A stretch of DNA of 47,291 nt from Firmicutes bacterium UBA2058 (GCA_002332905.1 DDAM01000005.1:2072-49362), one strand, 5' to 3'. Shown: positions 15,746-24,634, numbered from the stretch's first letter. The notes: generated by a model from the sequence alone, not told the origin. Program-made: numbers and translations.

Positions 15746-17113
15746 CTAAATTATACTAGGTACACCTATTTGAATTTGCCCTAATACATTCCACATACGC
15801 TTTGTAATAATTAATTTTCCATTGTCGTCTTCATATATGAACTTTAATTTTTTCATATCAGATATTACTTTCTCAATTTTATCATCAGCTGATACATTAT
15901 AATAATCTTTAAAATTGCTATTAATTACATCTTTAAAATCACTTAAAGAGCGATTAAGATATACTATTGAATACAAAATATGTCTTTCGAATGCTTGCTC
16001 TTTTGTAAGAAAAGCGGCTGATTTCGTTCCATAACCATTCTTTTTTAAATTGGATATATATTCTTCAATATCACTATGGTTTATAGATTCTCCATAATCT
16101 ATTAATGTTCCTCCACCTGCCCCAAGTCCTAAAACTCTAGCAGATGTTGAAATATACCTATGTTTATGTGAATTCTTATTGAAATAAAAAATCGGAGACT
16201 CTTCTCTTATATATCCTATATTCGTCATATTTGTGTCAACTAATTTGTCGAGCTTTAGTAGTTTTTTATTATGCTGCTCAATTGTAATTTTTTCTTTTCC
16301 ATAATTGTATTTCTCAAGTTCAGTATTATCTATAATACGTAATGGAAAATACGTAACTTGATTAAGGTTTTCAATAGATTTTAGCTCCATTATATCTCTT
16401 ACAATATCATCTTCACTTTGACTTTGGTAACCAAACATCATGTCTGCATTAACCGATATTCCAATGTTCAACAATTGATTAATTACTAATCTAGCCTTAT
16501 CGCTATTATGCGCACAATCCATTTCTTTTAGTATCCTATCATTAAATGTTTGAATTCCAAGACTAACACGATTAATTTCAATTTCTTTAAGCATTAGTAT
16601 TTTTTGCTCAGTTAACGTTGCTGGATTAGATTCAAATGTAAATTCACCATCTGCAGTAAAAGAAAAACTTGAAAATACCTTTGTTAAGAGTCGTTTAATT
16701 TCACTTGGTGATAGCATGGAAGGAGTTCCACCTCCAAAATATAAGCACTCAAATTCTGTTGATTTTACATATGGTGTATCTTTGATACGATCAATTTCCA
16801 ATTCTAATGCATCTAAGTATTCACAAACTCTACTCTTATTATATATCTCAACAAAATACGGACAATATCCACACCGAGTTGCACAGAAAGGAATATTAAT
16901 ATACAATACATTGTGTGTATTAGGATATTGATTCTTAAATTGCAAAATTTCTCTTCTTATCAAATTTGATTCATCAATATCATATGCACAAAAATTATCA
17001 CATTGTACTAAGTTTTCTACTTTTTTTGAAAGACCTCTTGCCTTTACATTAAAATAATCTGCATAAGACATATCCATATATAATTTCTGTTTATGGTTTA
17101 ATGTTGTATCCAT
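15746..17113 (-). CDS. HemN/HemW-like radical SAM enzyme
   Basis: About 455 residues from the chosen ATG (MDTTLNHKQ), which has AGGGGG upstream. The iron-sulfur motif is CATRCGYC (Cys77, Cys81, Cys84), followed by YFGGGTPSML, the SAM-binding glycine motif of the HemN group, and a HemN-like C-terminal part. This group includes coproporphyrinogen dehydrogenase, the haem chaperone HemW, and radical SAM methyltransferases and cyclopropanases of natural-product pathways. It lies between the two polyketide operons with no haem genes nearby, so I infer C-methylation or cyclopropanation of the chain. An ordinary HemW-like role is possible. Confidence 0.75.
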   Translation of the reverse strand: MDTTLNHKQKLYMDMSYADYFNVKARGLSKKVENLVQCDNFCAYDIDESNLIRREILQFKNQYPNTHNVLYINIPFCATRCGYCPYFVEIYNKSRVCEYLDALELEIDRIKDTPYVKSTEFECLYFGGGTPSMLSPSEIKRLLTKVFSSFSFTADGEFTFESNPATLTEQKILMLKEIEINRVSLGIQTFNDRILKEMDCAHNSDKARLVINQLLNIGISVNADMMFGYQSQSEDDIVRDIMELKSIENLNQVTYFPLRIIDNTELEKYNYGKEKITIEQHNKKLLKLDKLVDTNMTNIGYIREESPIFYFNKNSHKHRYISTSARVLGLGAGGGTLIDYGESINHSDIEEYISNLKKNGYGTKSAAFLTKEQAFERHILYSIVYLNRSLSDFKDVINSNFKDYYNVSADDKIEKVISDMKKLKFIYEDDNGKLIITKRMWNVLGQIQIGVPSII

Positions 17114-17297
17114 TTTTGAACCCCCTATATAATATATACTACCCTTAGAAACTTTGAACACTTTTAAATTTAATATTTTTAAAAAGTTAATTCTTTAGTC
17201 TCTCCCTAAAATTATCACTTTTTTTCATATTAACGTTTATTATGAAATTTTCATTAGAATTGTATTCTTCCAACCCAAAATTTGTTGTAAAGGAGAC

Positions 17298-18131
17298 TTA
17301 TTCATATATTAATTTTGATATTTGCTTTTTTATTATAGAGTTAAAAAATTTAGTATCCTGTAATCCTACAGCATGACCAGATTCAAGTACAATAAGCGTA
17401 CTATTAATAAGATAACTATGCAATTTTTCTTGAAACATAAGCGGGGAAATATCATCGTATTTACCTGTAACTAAACAAGTAGGTACATCATTTTCTTTTA
17501 CAGTATCAACTAAATTAATCTCTTGAATCAATTTAATTCTCCTTATTAATCCTGATGTTGTTTCATTTTCAGATAGTCGTCTGATATTATCTCCTTCATT
17601 TGCATGAATTATCTCATACTCAGTATTTGTATAACCCCATGGAGCTAATACATACAAAACTGTTTCAAGATTACAGCCTCTAGACAGCATTTCCTGAACA
17701 GCAAACAATACTCGTCTATATTTCCTTTCGATGTGAAAAGTTGGCGCAAATAGAATCATACAACTCACCTTATTGCGGTAGTATTTAGCATAACTCAATG
17801 CAACATTAGAACCAAACGAAAATCCAACTAAAATGACTTTATCACATTTCTCGGTAGTAATTACTAAATCAATTGTATCTACTAATTCTTTCATATCATA
17901 CTCTTTGTCTTCTTTTTCTTTTGAATTACCACTATTAAAATAATCTATTGTTATTATTTTGTAATTTTGATTTAATTCTTTATCACGATACTGATTAATC
18001 CAAAATTTTTCTCCAACATTAATATACCCCCCAAGTAAAAAAATACATTCTTTTAAATCTTCCGCTTTATTTACATAATATGAAATAGTTCTTTTTGGTA
18101 TATCAATTAGCTTATTTATATATATTGACAT
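17298..18131 (-). CDS. alpha/beta hydrolase, possible thioesterase or cyclase
   Basis: A 277-residue alpha/beta-hydrolase with the nucleophile elbow GFSFGS (Ser105) and a C-terminal catalytic His in LESGHAVGLQD; the acid is probably the Asp in GKYDDISP. No signal peptide is present. It is the last gene of the eight-gene operon, five bases after ketoreductase 2. In such clusters these enzymes often release or edit acyl-ACP chains, which I infer here. The N-acyltransferase in the other operon offers a different release route. Confidence 0.75.
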   Translation of the reverse strand: MSIYINKLIDIPKRTISYYVNKAEDLKECIFLLGGYINVGEKFWINQYRDKELNQNYKIITIDYFNSGNSKEKEDKEYDMKELVDTIDLVITTEKCDKVILVGFSFGSNVALSYAKYYRNKVSCMILFAPTFHIERKYRRVLFAVQEMLSRGCNLETVLYVLAPWGYTNTEYEIIHANEGDNIRRLSENETTSGLIRRIKLIQEINLVDTVKENDVPTCLVTGKYDDISPLMFQEKLHSYLINSTLIVLESGHAVGLQDTKFFNSIIKKQISKLIYE

Positions 18132-18136
18132 TTTTT

Positions 18137-18859
18137 CTATCTCACCGCCTTATTTATTAATCCTCCGTCAAGTACTATATTTTCACCACTTTTAAACAAA
18201 GAGATGTCACTAATTATGTATCTAATAAAATTTGCTATTTCCTCTGGTTTTGCATACCTTGCCAAAGGAATTTGACTTAAGTACTGCTCATCTTTATACC
18301 AAGGTGTATTTTTAATTAATGTTGTATCGACTGGTCCAGGAGATATTGCATAAAAGTTCTTTTCTGGTTCTAACTTTGCCATACTTTTTGACCATTGAAT
18401 TAACATACTTTTTGATGTGCCATAAGATACCTGCCCACTTCTCGGATGAATACCTGAAATACTGCATAAACTAATTATAGTAGAATTTTTAACCAAAAAC
18501 TTCTTGATATTTTCATAAAAACTATCTACAGCATAAAAATTTGTATCTACTACATCAAACCAGTCTTGTAAAGGTGTATTATATATTAAATTATCTTTTA
18601 ATATTCCTGCATTATTGATTAGAATATCAATCTTTTTTATGCAAGCAATTTCCTTTATTATTTCCTTTTTATCTCTAATATCAAAAATTAATGCTTTACA
18701 TTCACCACCTATTTGTTTTAACTTTGAAATAAGTTCAATAGCAGAGCTTTCACTTCTTACATTAACATACAAAAAATAATCTTGTTCTAAAAGCATTTTA
18801 CATACTTCTACTCCAATCCCACCACTAGCACCAGTTACTAATGCATATTTCTTGTCCAT
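18137..18859 (-). CDS. 3-oxoacyl-ACP reductase-like SDR (ketoreductase 2)
   Basis: A 240-residue short-chain dehydrogenase with TGASGGIGVE (9-18), NNAG at 82-85, Ser133 and the YGTSK pair Tyr146/Lys150; the SPGPVDT segment follows. All catalytic residues are present, so it should reduce 3-oxoacyl-ACP. It lies 15 bases after the degenerate SDR-like gene and five bases before the hydrolase gene. Two intact ketoreductases in one cluster suggest different chain lengths or partners. Confidence 0.9.
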   Translation of the reverse strand: MDKKYALVTGASGGIGVEVCKMLLEQDYFLYVNVRSESSAIELISKLKQIGGECKALIFDIRDKKEIIKEIACIKKIDILINNAGILKDNLIYNTPLQDWFDVVDTNFYAVDSFYENIKKFLVKNSTIISLCSISGIHPRSGQVSYGTSKSMLIQWSKSMAKLEPEKNFYAISPGPVDTTLIKNTPWYKDEQYLSQIPLARYAKPEEIANFIRYIISDISLFKSGENIVLDGGLINKAVR

Positions 18860-18874
18860 ACTACATCTCCTATC

Positions 18875-19480
18875 TTATATCAATATGCTTTGAAGATTCA
18901 TATATAATATATCCTGTGAAAGATATGACAATATTTTTTCTATTTTTTCTAAGTTGCAACTACCCGTTCTTTTAATGATATTTACATTTATTTTCTTTTT
19001 AGAAAACTCATTTCCTAATACTAATGCTATTGAGTCAATTCCTTTATTGAAACATTCAAGTGCACAAGTTACATATAAATTTTTTATTTCATCAGAAATA
19101 ATGTTGTTAACATACCACACTCTTACATTTTTTTTACTTAGAGCAACTCGATAAAATGCCTTTGAAACTAAAAAAATTTTAGTTAACGTCTCTCTGCATT
19201 CACTCATAATATCTTCTACACAAAAGCATGTTGCTACGCTAGGTATTAAGACAATATTGTTTACCTGTGAAAGTAACTCAAATTTATTTTTCAAGTTACC
19301 TTCATCGTAACAATCAATAATCTCTGAAGTTCTATTTTCAAACACACTGAGTTCATTCAAACAATCTTTATCAATAAATAATAAATTTGTTTCACATAAA
19401 TCCATCATTTTATAAATAGCTTTTACATCTTCATTACACATTTTTTTGCCTATAAACATATACAAATTCCTATCATTCAT
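18875..19480 (-). CDS. degenerate SDR-like protein, probably non-catalytic
   Basis: A 201-residue protein I do not recognise with certainty. Its second half follows the ketoreductase pattern: FLVSKAFYRVAL, then VWYVNNII where an active enzyme has the Ser strand, then YVTCALECFNKGIDSIAL where active enzymes have YxxxK, then NEFSKKKINVNIIK like the AELAPKGIRVN segment. The glycine-rich cofactor motif is absent and the catalytic Lys position is Ala. It may be a structural partner of ketoreductase 2, which it directly precedes, or simply decaying. Confidence 0.55.
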   Translation of the reverse strand: MNDRNLYMFIGKKMCNEDVKAIYKMMDLCETNLLFIDKDCLNELSVFENRTSEIIDCYDEGNLKNKFELLSQVNNIVLIPSVATCFCVEDIMSECRETLTKIFLVSKAFYRVALSKKNVRVWYVNNIISDEIKNLYVTCALECFNKGIDSIALVLGNEFSKKKINVNIIKRTGSCNLEKIEKILSYLSQDILYMNLQSILI

Positions 19481-19498
19481 ATAAATATCCTCTTATCC

Positions 19499-20470
19499 TT
19501 ATATATACTTATAACTATTCATAAAATCATCTAATTCTTGCCTGCTTATAAGTGAGTTATATGGACTCTTTCTAACAACAAAATTCTTCATTCTTGTATA
19601 TATTTTGTCTTCATAAAAGGATGTAATATTTAAATGTGTATCGTCTCCAGCCTGTAGACATTCTACTAAAACATTAACCTTACCTTTTATGGGATTTTTA
19701 CATACCATTTCAATTTCATCTCCACCTATTGGAAGCTTGCTAATCAAGTTAATAATTCTAGAGAAAAATACTGCTATTTGTAGACATGCATCATTTCCTA
19801 AAGGAGATGTTAAGTAGTTACTTTCTATTCCCTTAATACTTGTTTTCTCCTTATCCATTAAATCAAATTCCCCGATACAATACTTCAATTTTTTATCAAT
19901 TTGAAATCTACTCTGACACGTATGAAAATGATATTTTAATCCTGGAAATTGCTTTCTATATAATTCTTCACATGAAATGTTATATGTATCTGCAAAAAAT
20001 TTAGGAAGAATGATTTCACTGTCACAACACTTTTCTTTTGAAAGCAATACTTTGGAAGTAACGTTTTCTTTTATTGCAATAATCTTTCCCATTTTATTTG
20101 TTCGATTTGAATAAATTACAGTTTCAAATATGTATAAACTTTCTTGTTCCTGCTTTTCTACAACCTTAATATTAATATCTGTCTTTTCTCCAGGCAACAT
20201 AGTTATTCCACGCATAATTGATAAATCTATTAATTTATATGGATTAATTTCATCTACATTTATTTTTTTCTTTGTTTCACAATAAATAAAAGCTGCTTCG
20301 AAAAGGAGTTCCATAACCATAGTAGCTGGCATAAAACACTGTCCTCCAAAAATATGCTCCTTTAAATAAATATGCTTTTCAGAATCAATACATATATGCA
20401 AATCAAGCTCATTAGTATCCTCTTTTACGTCTAAAATGTTACCTAAAAACAATGGATATGCTATACTCAT
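19499..20470 (-). CDS. polyketide-synthase-type dehydratase (double hotdog)
   Basis: A 323-residue protein with two hotdog halves. The first has the catalytic His39 in KEHIFGGQCFMPATM, matching the HxxxGxxxxP motif of polyketide dehydratase domains. The second has Asp227 in GNDACLQIA, matching the catalytic DxxxQ/H motif. It would dehydrate 3-hydroxyacyl-ACP. It overlaps the upstream ketosynthase gene by one base. Free-standing dehydratases of this modular-PKS type are unusual beside a FabZ-type enzyme. Confidence 0.8.
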   Translation of the reverse strand: MSIAYPLFLGNILDVKEDTNELDLHICIDSEKHIYLKEHIFGGQCFMPATMVMELLFEAAFIYCETKKKINVDEINPYKLIDLSIMRGITMLPGEKTDINIKVVEKQEQESLYIFETVIYSNRTNKMGKIIAIKENVTSKVLLSKEKCCDSEIILPKFFADTYNISCEELYRKQFPGLKYHFHTCQSRFQIDKKLKYCIGEFDLMDKEKTSIKGIESNYLTSPLGNDACLQIAVFFSRIINLISKLPIGGDEIEMVCKNPIKGKVNVLVECLQAGDDTHLNITSFYEDKIYTRMKNFVVRKSPYNSLISRQELDDFMNSYKYI

Positions 20471-21753
20471 TATAATTCCTCCTTAATGTATTGTTTATAC
20501 AAAATGGCAGAATTCTGTCCTCCGAATCCAAAACTATTCGATAATGCATATTTAACATCTACCATTCTACATTTTTCAGGTACGTAATCTAAGTCAAGCT
20601 CTTTATCACGTTCTTTCAAATTTCTAGTTCCATGAATCTTACTTTCAAGTATACTATTGATACACACAATTCCCTCCAAAGCTGCTGCGGCCATTATAGA
20701 ATGACCTATCATTGATTTTGTTGAAGAGATAGGTATTTGATTTGCTAAATTTCCAAATACATTTTTTATAGCTATAGTTTCCATGTAATCATTCATTTTT
20801 GTAGAAGTACCGTGCGCATTAATATAATCAACTACATCTTTTGAAATCCCTGCTTTTTCTATACATTCATTAATCGCTTTTGTTGCTCCTAACGCAAGCG
20901 GATCAGGATCAGTTGCACGAAATGCATCCCCATTTGTAGCATATCCGGCTATCTCTGCTAAAATTTTACATCCCCTTCGTTTTGCATGCTCTAATTCTTC
21001 AAGTATTAATATTCCGCACCCAGATCCCATAACAAAACCATCTCTATTTTTATCAAAAGGTCTACATGCCTCATTAGGATTGGGATTTTTAGATAATGCT
21101 CCTAATCTGCTAAATCCTATCATACTATTTAAGTCTAAACAATATGCGCCACCTGTTATTGCAACATCAACAATACCATGTTTAATTTTCAAATAGCTTT
21201 CACCAATTGCATTGTTTCCTGATGCACATGCTGTTGCTACACTTAGTTGGGGACCCGTAATTTCTAACATTCTGGATACATAGTGATTAAAACTGTCCCA
21301 GTCATATGCATTGAAAAAAGGACGTTCTCTATTTAGTTCTAAGAAATAAGCATCATCTCTTTTCTCAAGTTTATTTATTTTTTTATAAGTAGGAACCATC
21401 TTATCAATATAATTAATTAAACTTGGTTTTCTATCAGCAATAGAAACCATAATATTTGATGATTCATTTATAATTACTTTTTCTAATTTAGATTGTTCAA
21501 TAGCTTCCTTTACTGCTAAACAAAAAACACGTTCCTCTTTCCTTGCAGGTATTCGCTTATTGTTGTAATTATAAGCTTCTTCTATACTGCACTCAGGAAC
21601 ACATGCACCAATTCTTACGATATCTCCTTCTAAAATCAATGTATTTATTTGCTGTATTGAATTTACTCCCTCAATTAAACTATTCCAGAATTTTATAACT
21701 CCAATTCCGTAAGGGGAAATAGCTCCCATTCCTGTAATTACTACTCTTTTCAT
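20470..21753 (-). CDS. beta-ketoacyl-ACP synthase II-type, catalytically complete
   Basis: A 427-residue FabF-type ketosynthase with Cys176 (TACASGNNAIGE), His314 (NAHGTS), Lys346 and His351 (KSMIGH). All catalytic residues are intact. An insertion around residues 120-160 (KRDDAYFLELNRERPF region) makes it longer than FabF (about 412). It lies four bases after the non-catalytic homologue and overlaps the dehydratase gene, so either this protein or the next ketosynthase upstream could be the active partner in a heterodimer. Confidence 0.92.
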   Translation of the reverse strand: MKRVVITGMGAISPYGIGVIKFWNSLIEGVNSIQQINTLILEGDIVRIGACVPECSIEEAYNYNNKRIPARKEERVFCLAVKEAIEQSKLEKVIINESSNIMVSIADRKPSLINYIDKMVPTYKKINKLEKRDDAYFLELNRERPFFNAYDWDSFNHYVSRMLEITGPQLSVATACASGNNAIGESYLKIKHGIVDVAITGGAYCLDLNSMIGFSRLGALSKNPNPNEACRPFDKNRDGFVMGSGCGILILEELEHAKRRGCKILAEIAGYATNGDAFRATDPDPLALGATKAINECIEKAGISKDVVDYINAHGTSTKMNDYMETIAIKNVFGNLANQIPISSTKSMIGHSIMAAAALEGIVCINSILESKIHGTRNLKERDKELDLDYVPEKCRMVDVKYALSNSFGFGGQNSAILYKQYIKEEL

Positions 21754-21757
21754 AAGA

Positions 21758-22999
21758 TCAACTCTTTCTTAATACTAATGTACATATTTCACCAAGATAA
21801 GAAAAAGAGTTAACTATACAGACTTTAGCATCATATTCATGTTTTTTTCCCTTTATATAATTAATCTCATTTTCTAAATAAAGTTCCCCTTCTGTCAATA
21901 TTGGAAAAATACATTTTTCCTTAAAAGAAAGACAAGAAACAGCAACTGAAAATGCTCCTTGTGCTACCCTAGTATTTCCAATATAACTTTGACATGAAGT
22001 AACAAATACATGATTTTTAAACATATCACGTATTGCTATTGCTTCTGCCCTATCAAGCAGTTGATTTCCACCAGCACTACTCTGAATAAAATCAACACTT
22101 TCTTCTATTATGCAAGCATCCATTAATGCCTCTTTCATACATTCTTTCATTAACATTGATATCTCTTGTTCATCTTTATAATCTATATTTGGAATATAGC
22201 GATTACAATATCCGCATATTTGAGCATATCCATTTCTGTTATCATCCACTTTTTTTTCTAGTATTAATACACTTCCACCTTCTGTAAACAAATTACCTTT
22301 ACTAGTAATTCCAAATGGTACTGCTTCTATTGCAGAACTAGCCAATAATCCTTTTTCCTTCATTTGATGCAAGAACTCAGGATTAATTTTATCATCAACT
22401 CCACCACATATTACTCTCTTTACACGCTTTTGCTTTATTGCCAGAAACGCCTCGCCAATAGAAACAATTCCACTATTCATTCCATTAACCAAACTAAGGT
22501 TTATACCCTTTATATTATTTTCTATTGATATTTGACCAGCTACTGTATTAGGTAATCTTGTAACCATCCAAAGAGGAGGAATTTCTCTAATTCCTAATTC
22601 ACCTAATTCTTTATAATTAATTTTATTTTCCTCATCAATATAATTCGTTATTATTTCTCCTAACTCTAAAGGCTTTGATTCATAACAGGAGCCAATAATA
22701 ATTCCGAATTCTTCTGAATCAGAATTAATTATTTCGTCAAATATTTCTGCATCTGATAATGCCAATTTTGAACATATACAACCTAAAACAGTATCAAGTC
22801 CAAAAAATTTTAATGACTTTTTATTCTTAATGTATGATTTTATATCATTAATTTCTATATGATTTACTATCTGCGAATAACTTCCATCAGTTTGCATAGC
22901 TAATCTTGTATAACAACTATCTAAGCATTCAAAATGATCTATATTTGACTGCCCTAAAATACTCACTAAGCCAATACCACTAATAATAACACTTACCAT
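21758..22999 (-). CDS. ketosynthase-like chain-length-factor homologue (full length, non-catalytic)
   Basis: A 413-residue FabF-fold protein that has lost every catalytic residue: Met174 replaces Cys (NGMNSG), Ala309 replaces the first His (SSAGGNQ), Gln337 replaces Lys and Asn342 replaces the second His (QSYIGN). The fold motifs around them are kept, so it is a maintained protein, not a pseudogene. It is flanked within 4-12 bases by two active ketosynthase genes. This is the hallmark of KS-beta/chain-length factors in type II polyketide synthases. Confidence 0.85.
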   Translation of the reverse strand: MVSVIISGIGLVSILGQSNIDHFECLDSCYTRLAMQTDGSYSQIVNHIEINDIKSYIKNKKSLKFFGLDTVLGCICSKLALSDAEIFDEIINSDSEEFGIIIGSCYESKPLELGEIITNYIDEENKINYKELGELGIREIPPLWMVTRLPNTVAGQISIENNIKGINLSLVNGMNSGIVSIGEAFLAIKQKRVKRVICGGVDDKINPEFLHQMKEKGLLASSAIEAVPFGITSKGNLFTEGGSVLILEKKVDDNRNGYAQICGYCNRYIPNIDYKDEQEISMLMKECMKEALMDACIIEESVDFIQSSAGGNQLLDRAEAIAIRDMFKNHVFVTSCQSYIGNTRVAQGAFSVAVSCLSFKEKCIFPILTEGELYLENEINYIKGKKHEYDAKVCIVNSFSYLGEICTLVLRKS

Positions 23000-23011
23000 T
23001 TTTTCTCCTTA

Positions 23012-24238
23012 TCATTTATACCTTTGAAACACTAAAGATGCATTATATCCACCAAGACCACTAGTATTGCCTATACAATACTCTAAATTATCAACTTGAA
23101 GCGGTCGTGTAATAAGGTTTAACTTAACATCTTTATCTGCTACAAGAAAATTTCTATTATCATGTATAGTTTGAGTTTTTAAAGTTTGCAGACAAATTGC
23201 ACTTTGAATGGCACCACAAGCTGCAAAGGTGTGACCAATATAAGATTTTGTACTGCTAACCGGAATTTTATCTGAAAAATCTTTGAATACCACTTCTATT
23301 GCCTTACTTTCTTCATAATCATTTGATTTTGTAGCAGTACCATGAGCGTTAATATATCCTACTTTTTCATAGCTGATGTTGGCATCCAATAATGCTTTTT
23401 CCATAGCACGTATTTTCCCATTTGAAGAGGCATCTGATATACTTAATGGATCTATACATGTCCCATAACCTTTTATTTTTCCATAAATTGTAGCACCCCT
23501 TGCTAACGCTCTATCCATTCTTTCTAACACTAACACACATGCACCTTGTCCTATTACAAATCCATTTCTATTTTTATCAAATGGGTTCATAGCATTGTTA
23601 GGATCTGTTGAAGTAGAGAACATACCAAGTTTGCTATAACCACAAACACTAAGCTCATTCAATTTATCATCTGTGCCTCCAGCCAGCATTATCTCTTCTT
23701 CATTATTCTTAATTTTTTTGTATGCTTCTCCAATTGCTTGCATACCTCCACAACATGCACCCAAAATTGTCATTCCATATCCTTTTAACGATAGATAATG
23801 ATAAATGCGTCCAAGCAATATATTAGGATACGTATTAAAAAAAGATGTTGGTATTTCCTCATCCAATGTACTATTTTCATATTGTTTTATTGAACATGTG
23901 CCGCAACCAATAATAGATGAAATATCCTGCTCAACATAATCTAACTTAGCATCAAATAATGCATAGATAAAAGCATACATTAACATTTGAGTTTGCATGT
24001 TAAGTTTTATAATGTTTTTTTTGCTTTTTAAGCTTATTTCATTAAATATATTAAAGGAAAAATTTGATGCAACACCTGCTAAGTTTAATCCATACTTATT
24101 CAAATATTCAAAATTTGACGGTAGATAAGAAATGCCATTTTTTCTACTTAATATAGAATCCCATAATGAATCTAAATTTGTTCCTAATGGTGAAACTAAT
24201 CCAATTCCAGTAACAGCAACATCCTGTTCTTTATTCAT
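23012..24238 (-). CDS. beta-ketoacyl-ACP synthase II-type, catalytically complete
   Basis: A 408-residue FabF-type ketosynthase with Cys162 (GACCGGMQAIGE), His299 (NAHGTA), Lys331 and His336 (KSYIGH). The nucleophile motif ACCGG is unusual; most have ACASG. It overlaps the end of the long ACP gene by eight bases and precedes the non-catalytic partner by 12 bases, so it is the best candidate for the active half of that pair. Confidence 0.92.
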   Translation of the reverse strand: MNKEQDVAVTGIGLVSPLGTNLDSLWDSILSRKNGISYLPSNFEYLNKYGLNLAGVASNFSFNIFNEISLKSKKNIIKLNMQTQMLMYAFIYALFDAKLDYVEQDISSIIGCGTCSIKQYENSTLDEEIPTSFFNTYPNILLGRIYHYLSLKGYGMTILGACCGGMQAIGEAYKKIKNNEEEIMLAGGTDDKLNELSVCGYSKLGMFSTSTDPNNAMNPFDKNRNGFVIGQGACVLVLERMDRALARGATIYGKIKGYGTCIDPLSISDASSNGKIRAMEKALLDANISYEKVGYINAHGTATKSNDYEESKAIEVVFKDFSDKIPVSSTKSYIGHTFAACGAIQSAICLQTLKTQTIHDNRNFLVADKDVKLNLITRPLQVDNLEYCIGNTSGLGGYNASLVFQRYK

Positions 24239-24590
24239 TCTTCATTCTCCACGTAATATAATCAACTAATGCCCTTACTGTATAGAATGATTCATAGTTT
24301 TCTTTTTTTCTTATTATATTAATAATATTGTCATTAATATATGGATATTTTTGTATTATTTTATGTAAATTTTCTTCACTATAGTCTATTTGTCCAATGC
24401 CTTCCGGATAAATATCTGAGATTACTATTTTCGAAATATTAAAGTTCTTTTCTAGCTTATAACATATGTCAATAAAGTCAATTGAATCTGCTCCAAGATC
24501 TAATACCAGGTGAGAATCCATAGTAATTTCGTCTTCTTCAACCCCCAGCACATCTTCTAAAATTGTTTTAATTACATTTTCATTATTCAT
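24231..24590 (-). CDS. acyl carrier protein with internal insertion (119 residues)
   Basis: A 119-residue ACP, about 40 longer than usual. The carrier serine is in DLGADSIDFID, followed by a normal helix II. Between helix II and the last helix lies an insertion of roughly 40 residues (starting YPEGIGQIDYSEEN), after which FYTVRALVDYITWRM resembles the usual ACP C-terminus. It is the first gene of the eight-gene operon, directly behind a strong promoter. Confidence 0.85.
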   Translation of the reverse strand: MNNENVIKTILEDVLGVEEDEITMDSHLVLDLGADSIDFIDICYKLEKNFNISKIVISDIYPEGIGQIDYSEENLHKIIQKYPYINDNIINIIRKKENYESFYTVRALVDYITWRMKNE

Positions 24591-24634
24591 ATTTACCCTC
24601 TTTTTCCATATTAAGGAATATTTTATTTTTTTTC

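Noticed and set aside
7734..24590. Cluster as the ordinary housekeeping fatty acid synthase
   Set aside because: It lacks FabH, enoyl reductase and acetyl-CoA carboxylase genes, and has multiple ketosynthases, non-catalytic partners and tailoring enzymes. A housekeeping role cannot be excluded completely without the rest of the genome.
7734..24590. Canonical aryl polyene cluster
   Set aside because: No ammonia lyase, acyl-CoA ligase, LolA-like or outer-membrane export genes are present, and the gene order differs.
7734..24590. Aromatic type II polyketide cluster (clostrubin-like)
   Set aside because: No aromatase or cyclase is present, while ketoreductases and dehydratases are duplicated, which fits a reduced chain better.
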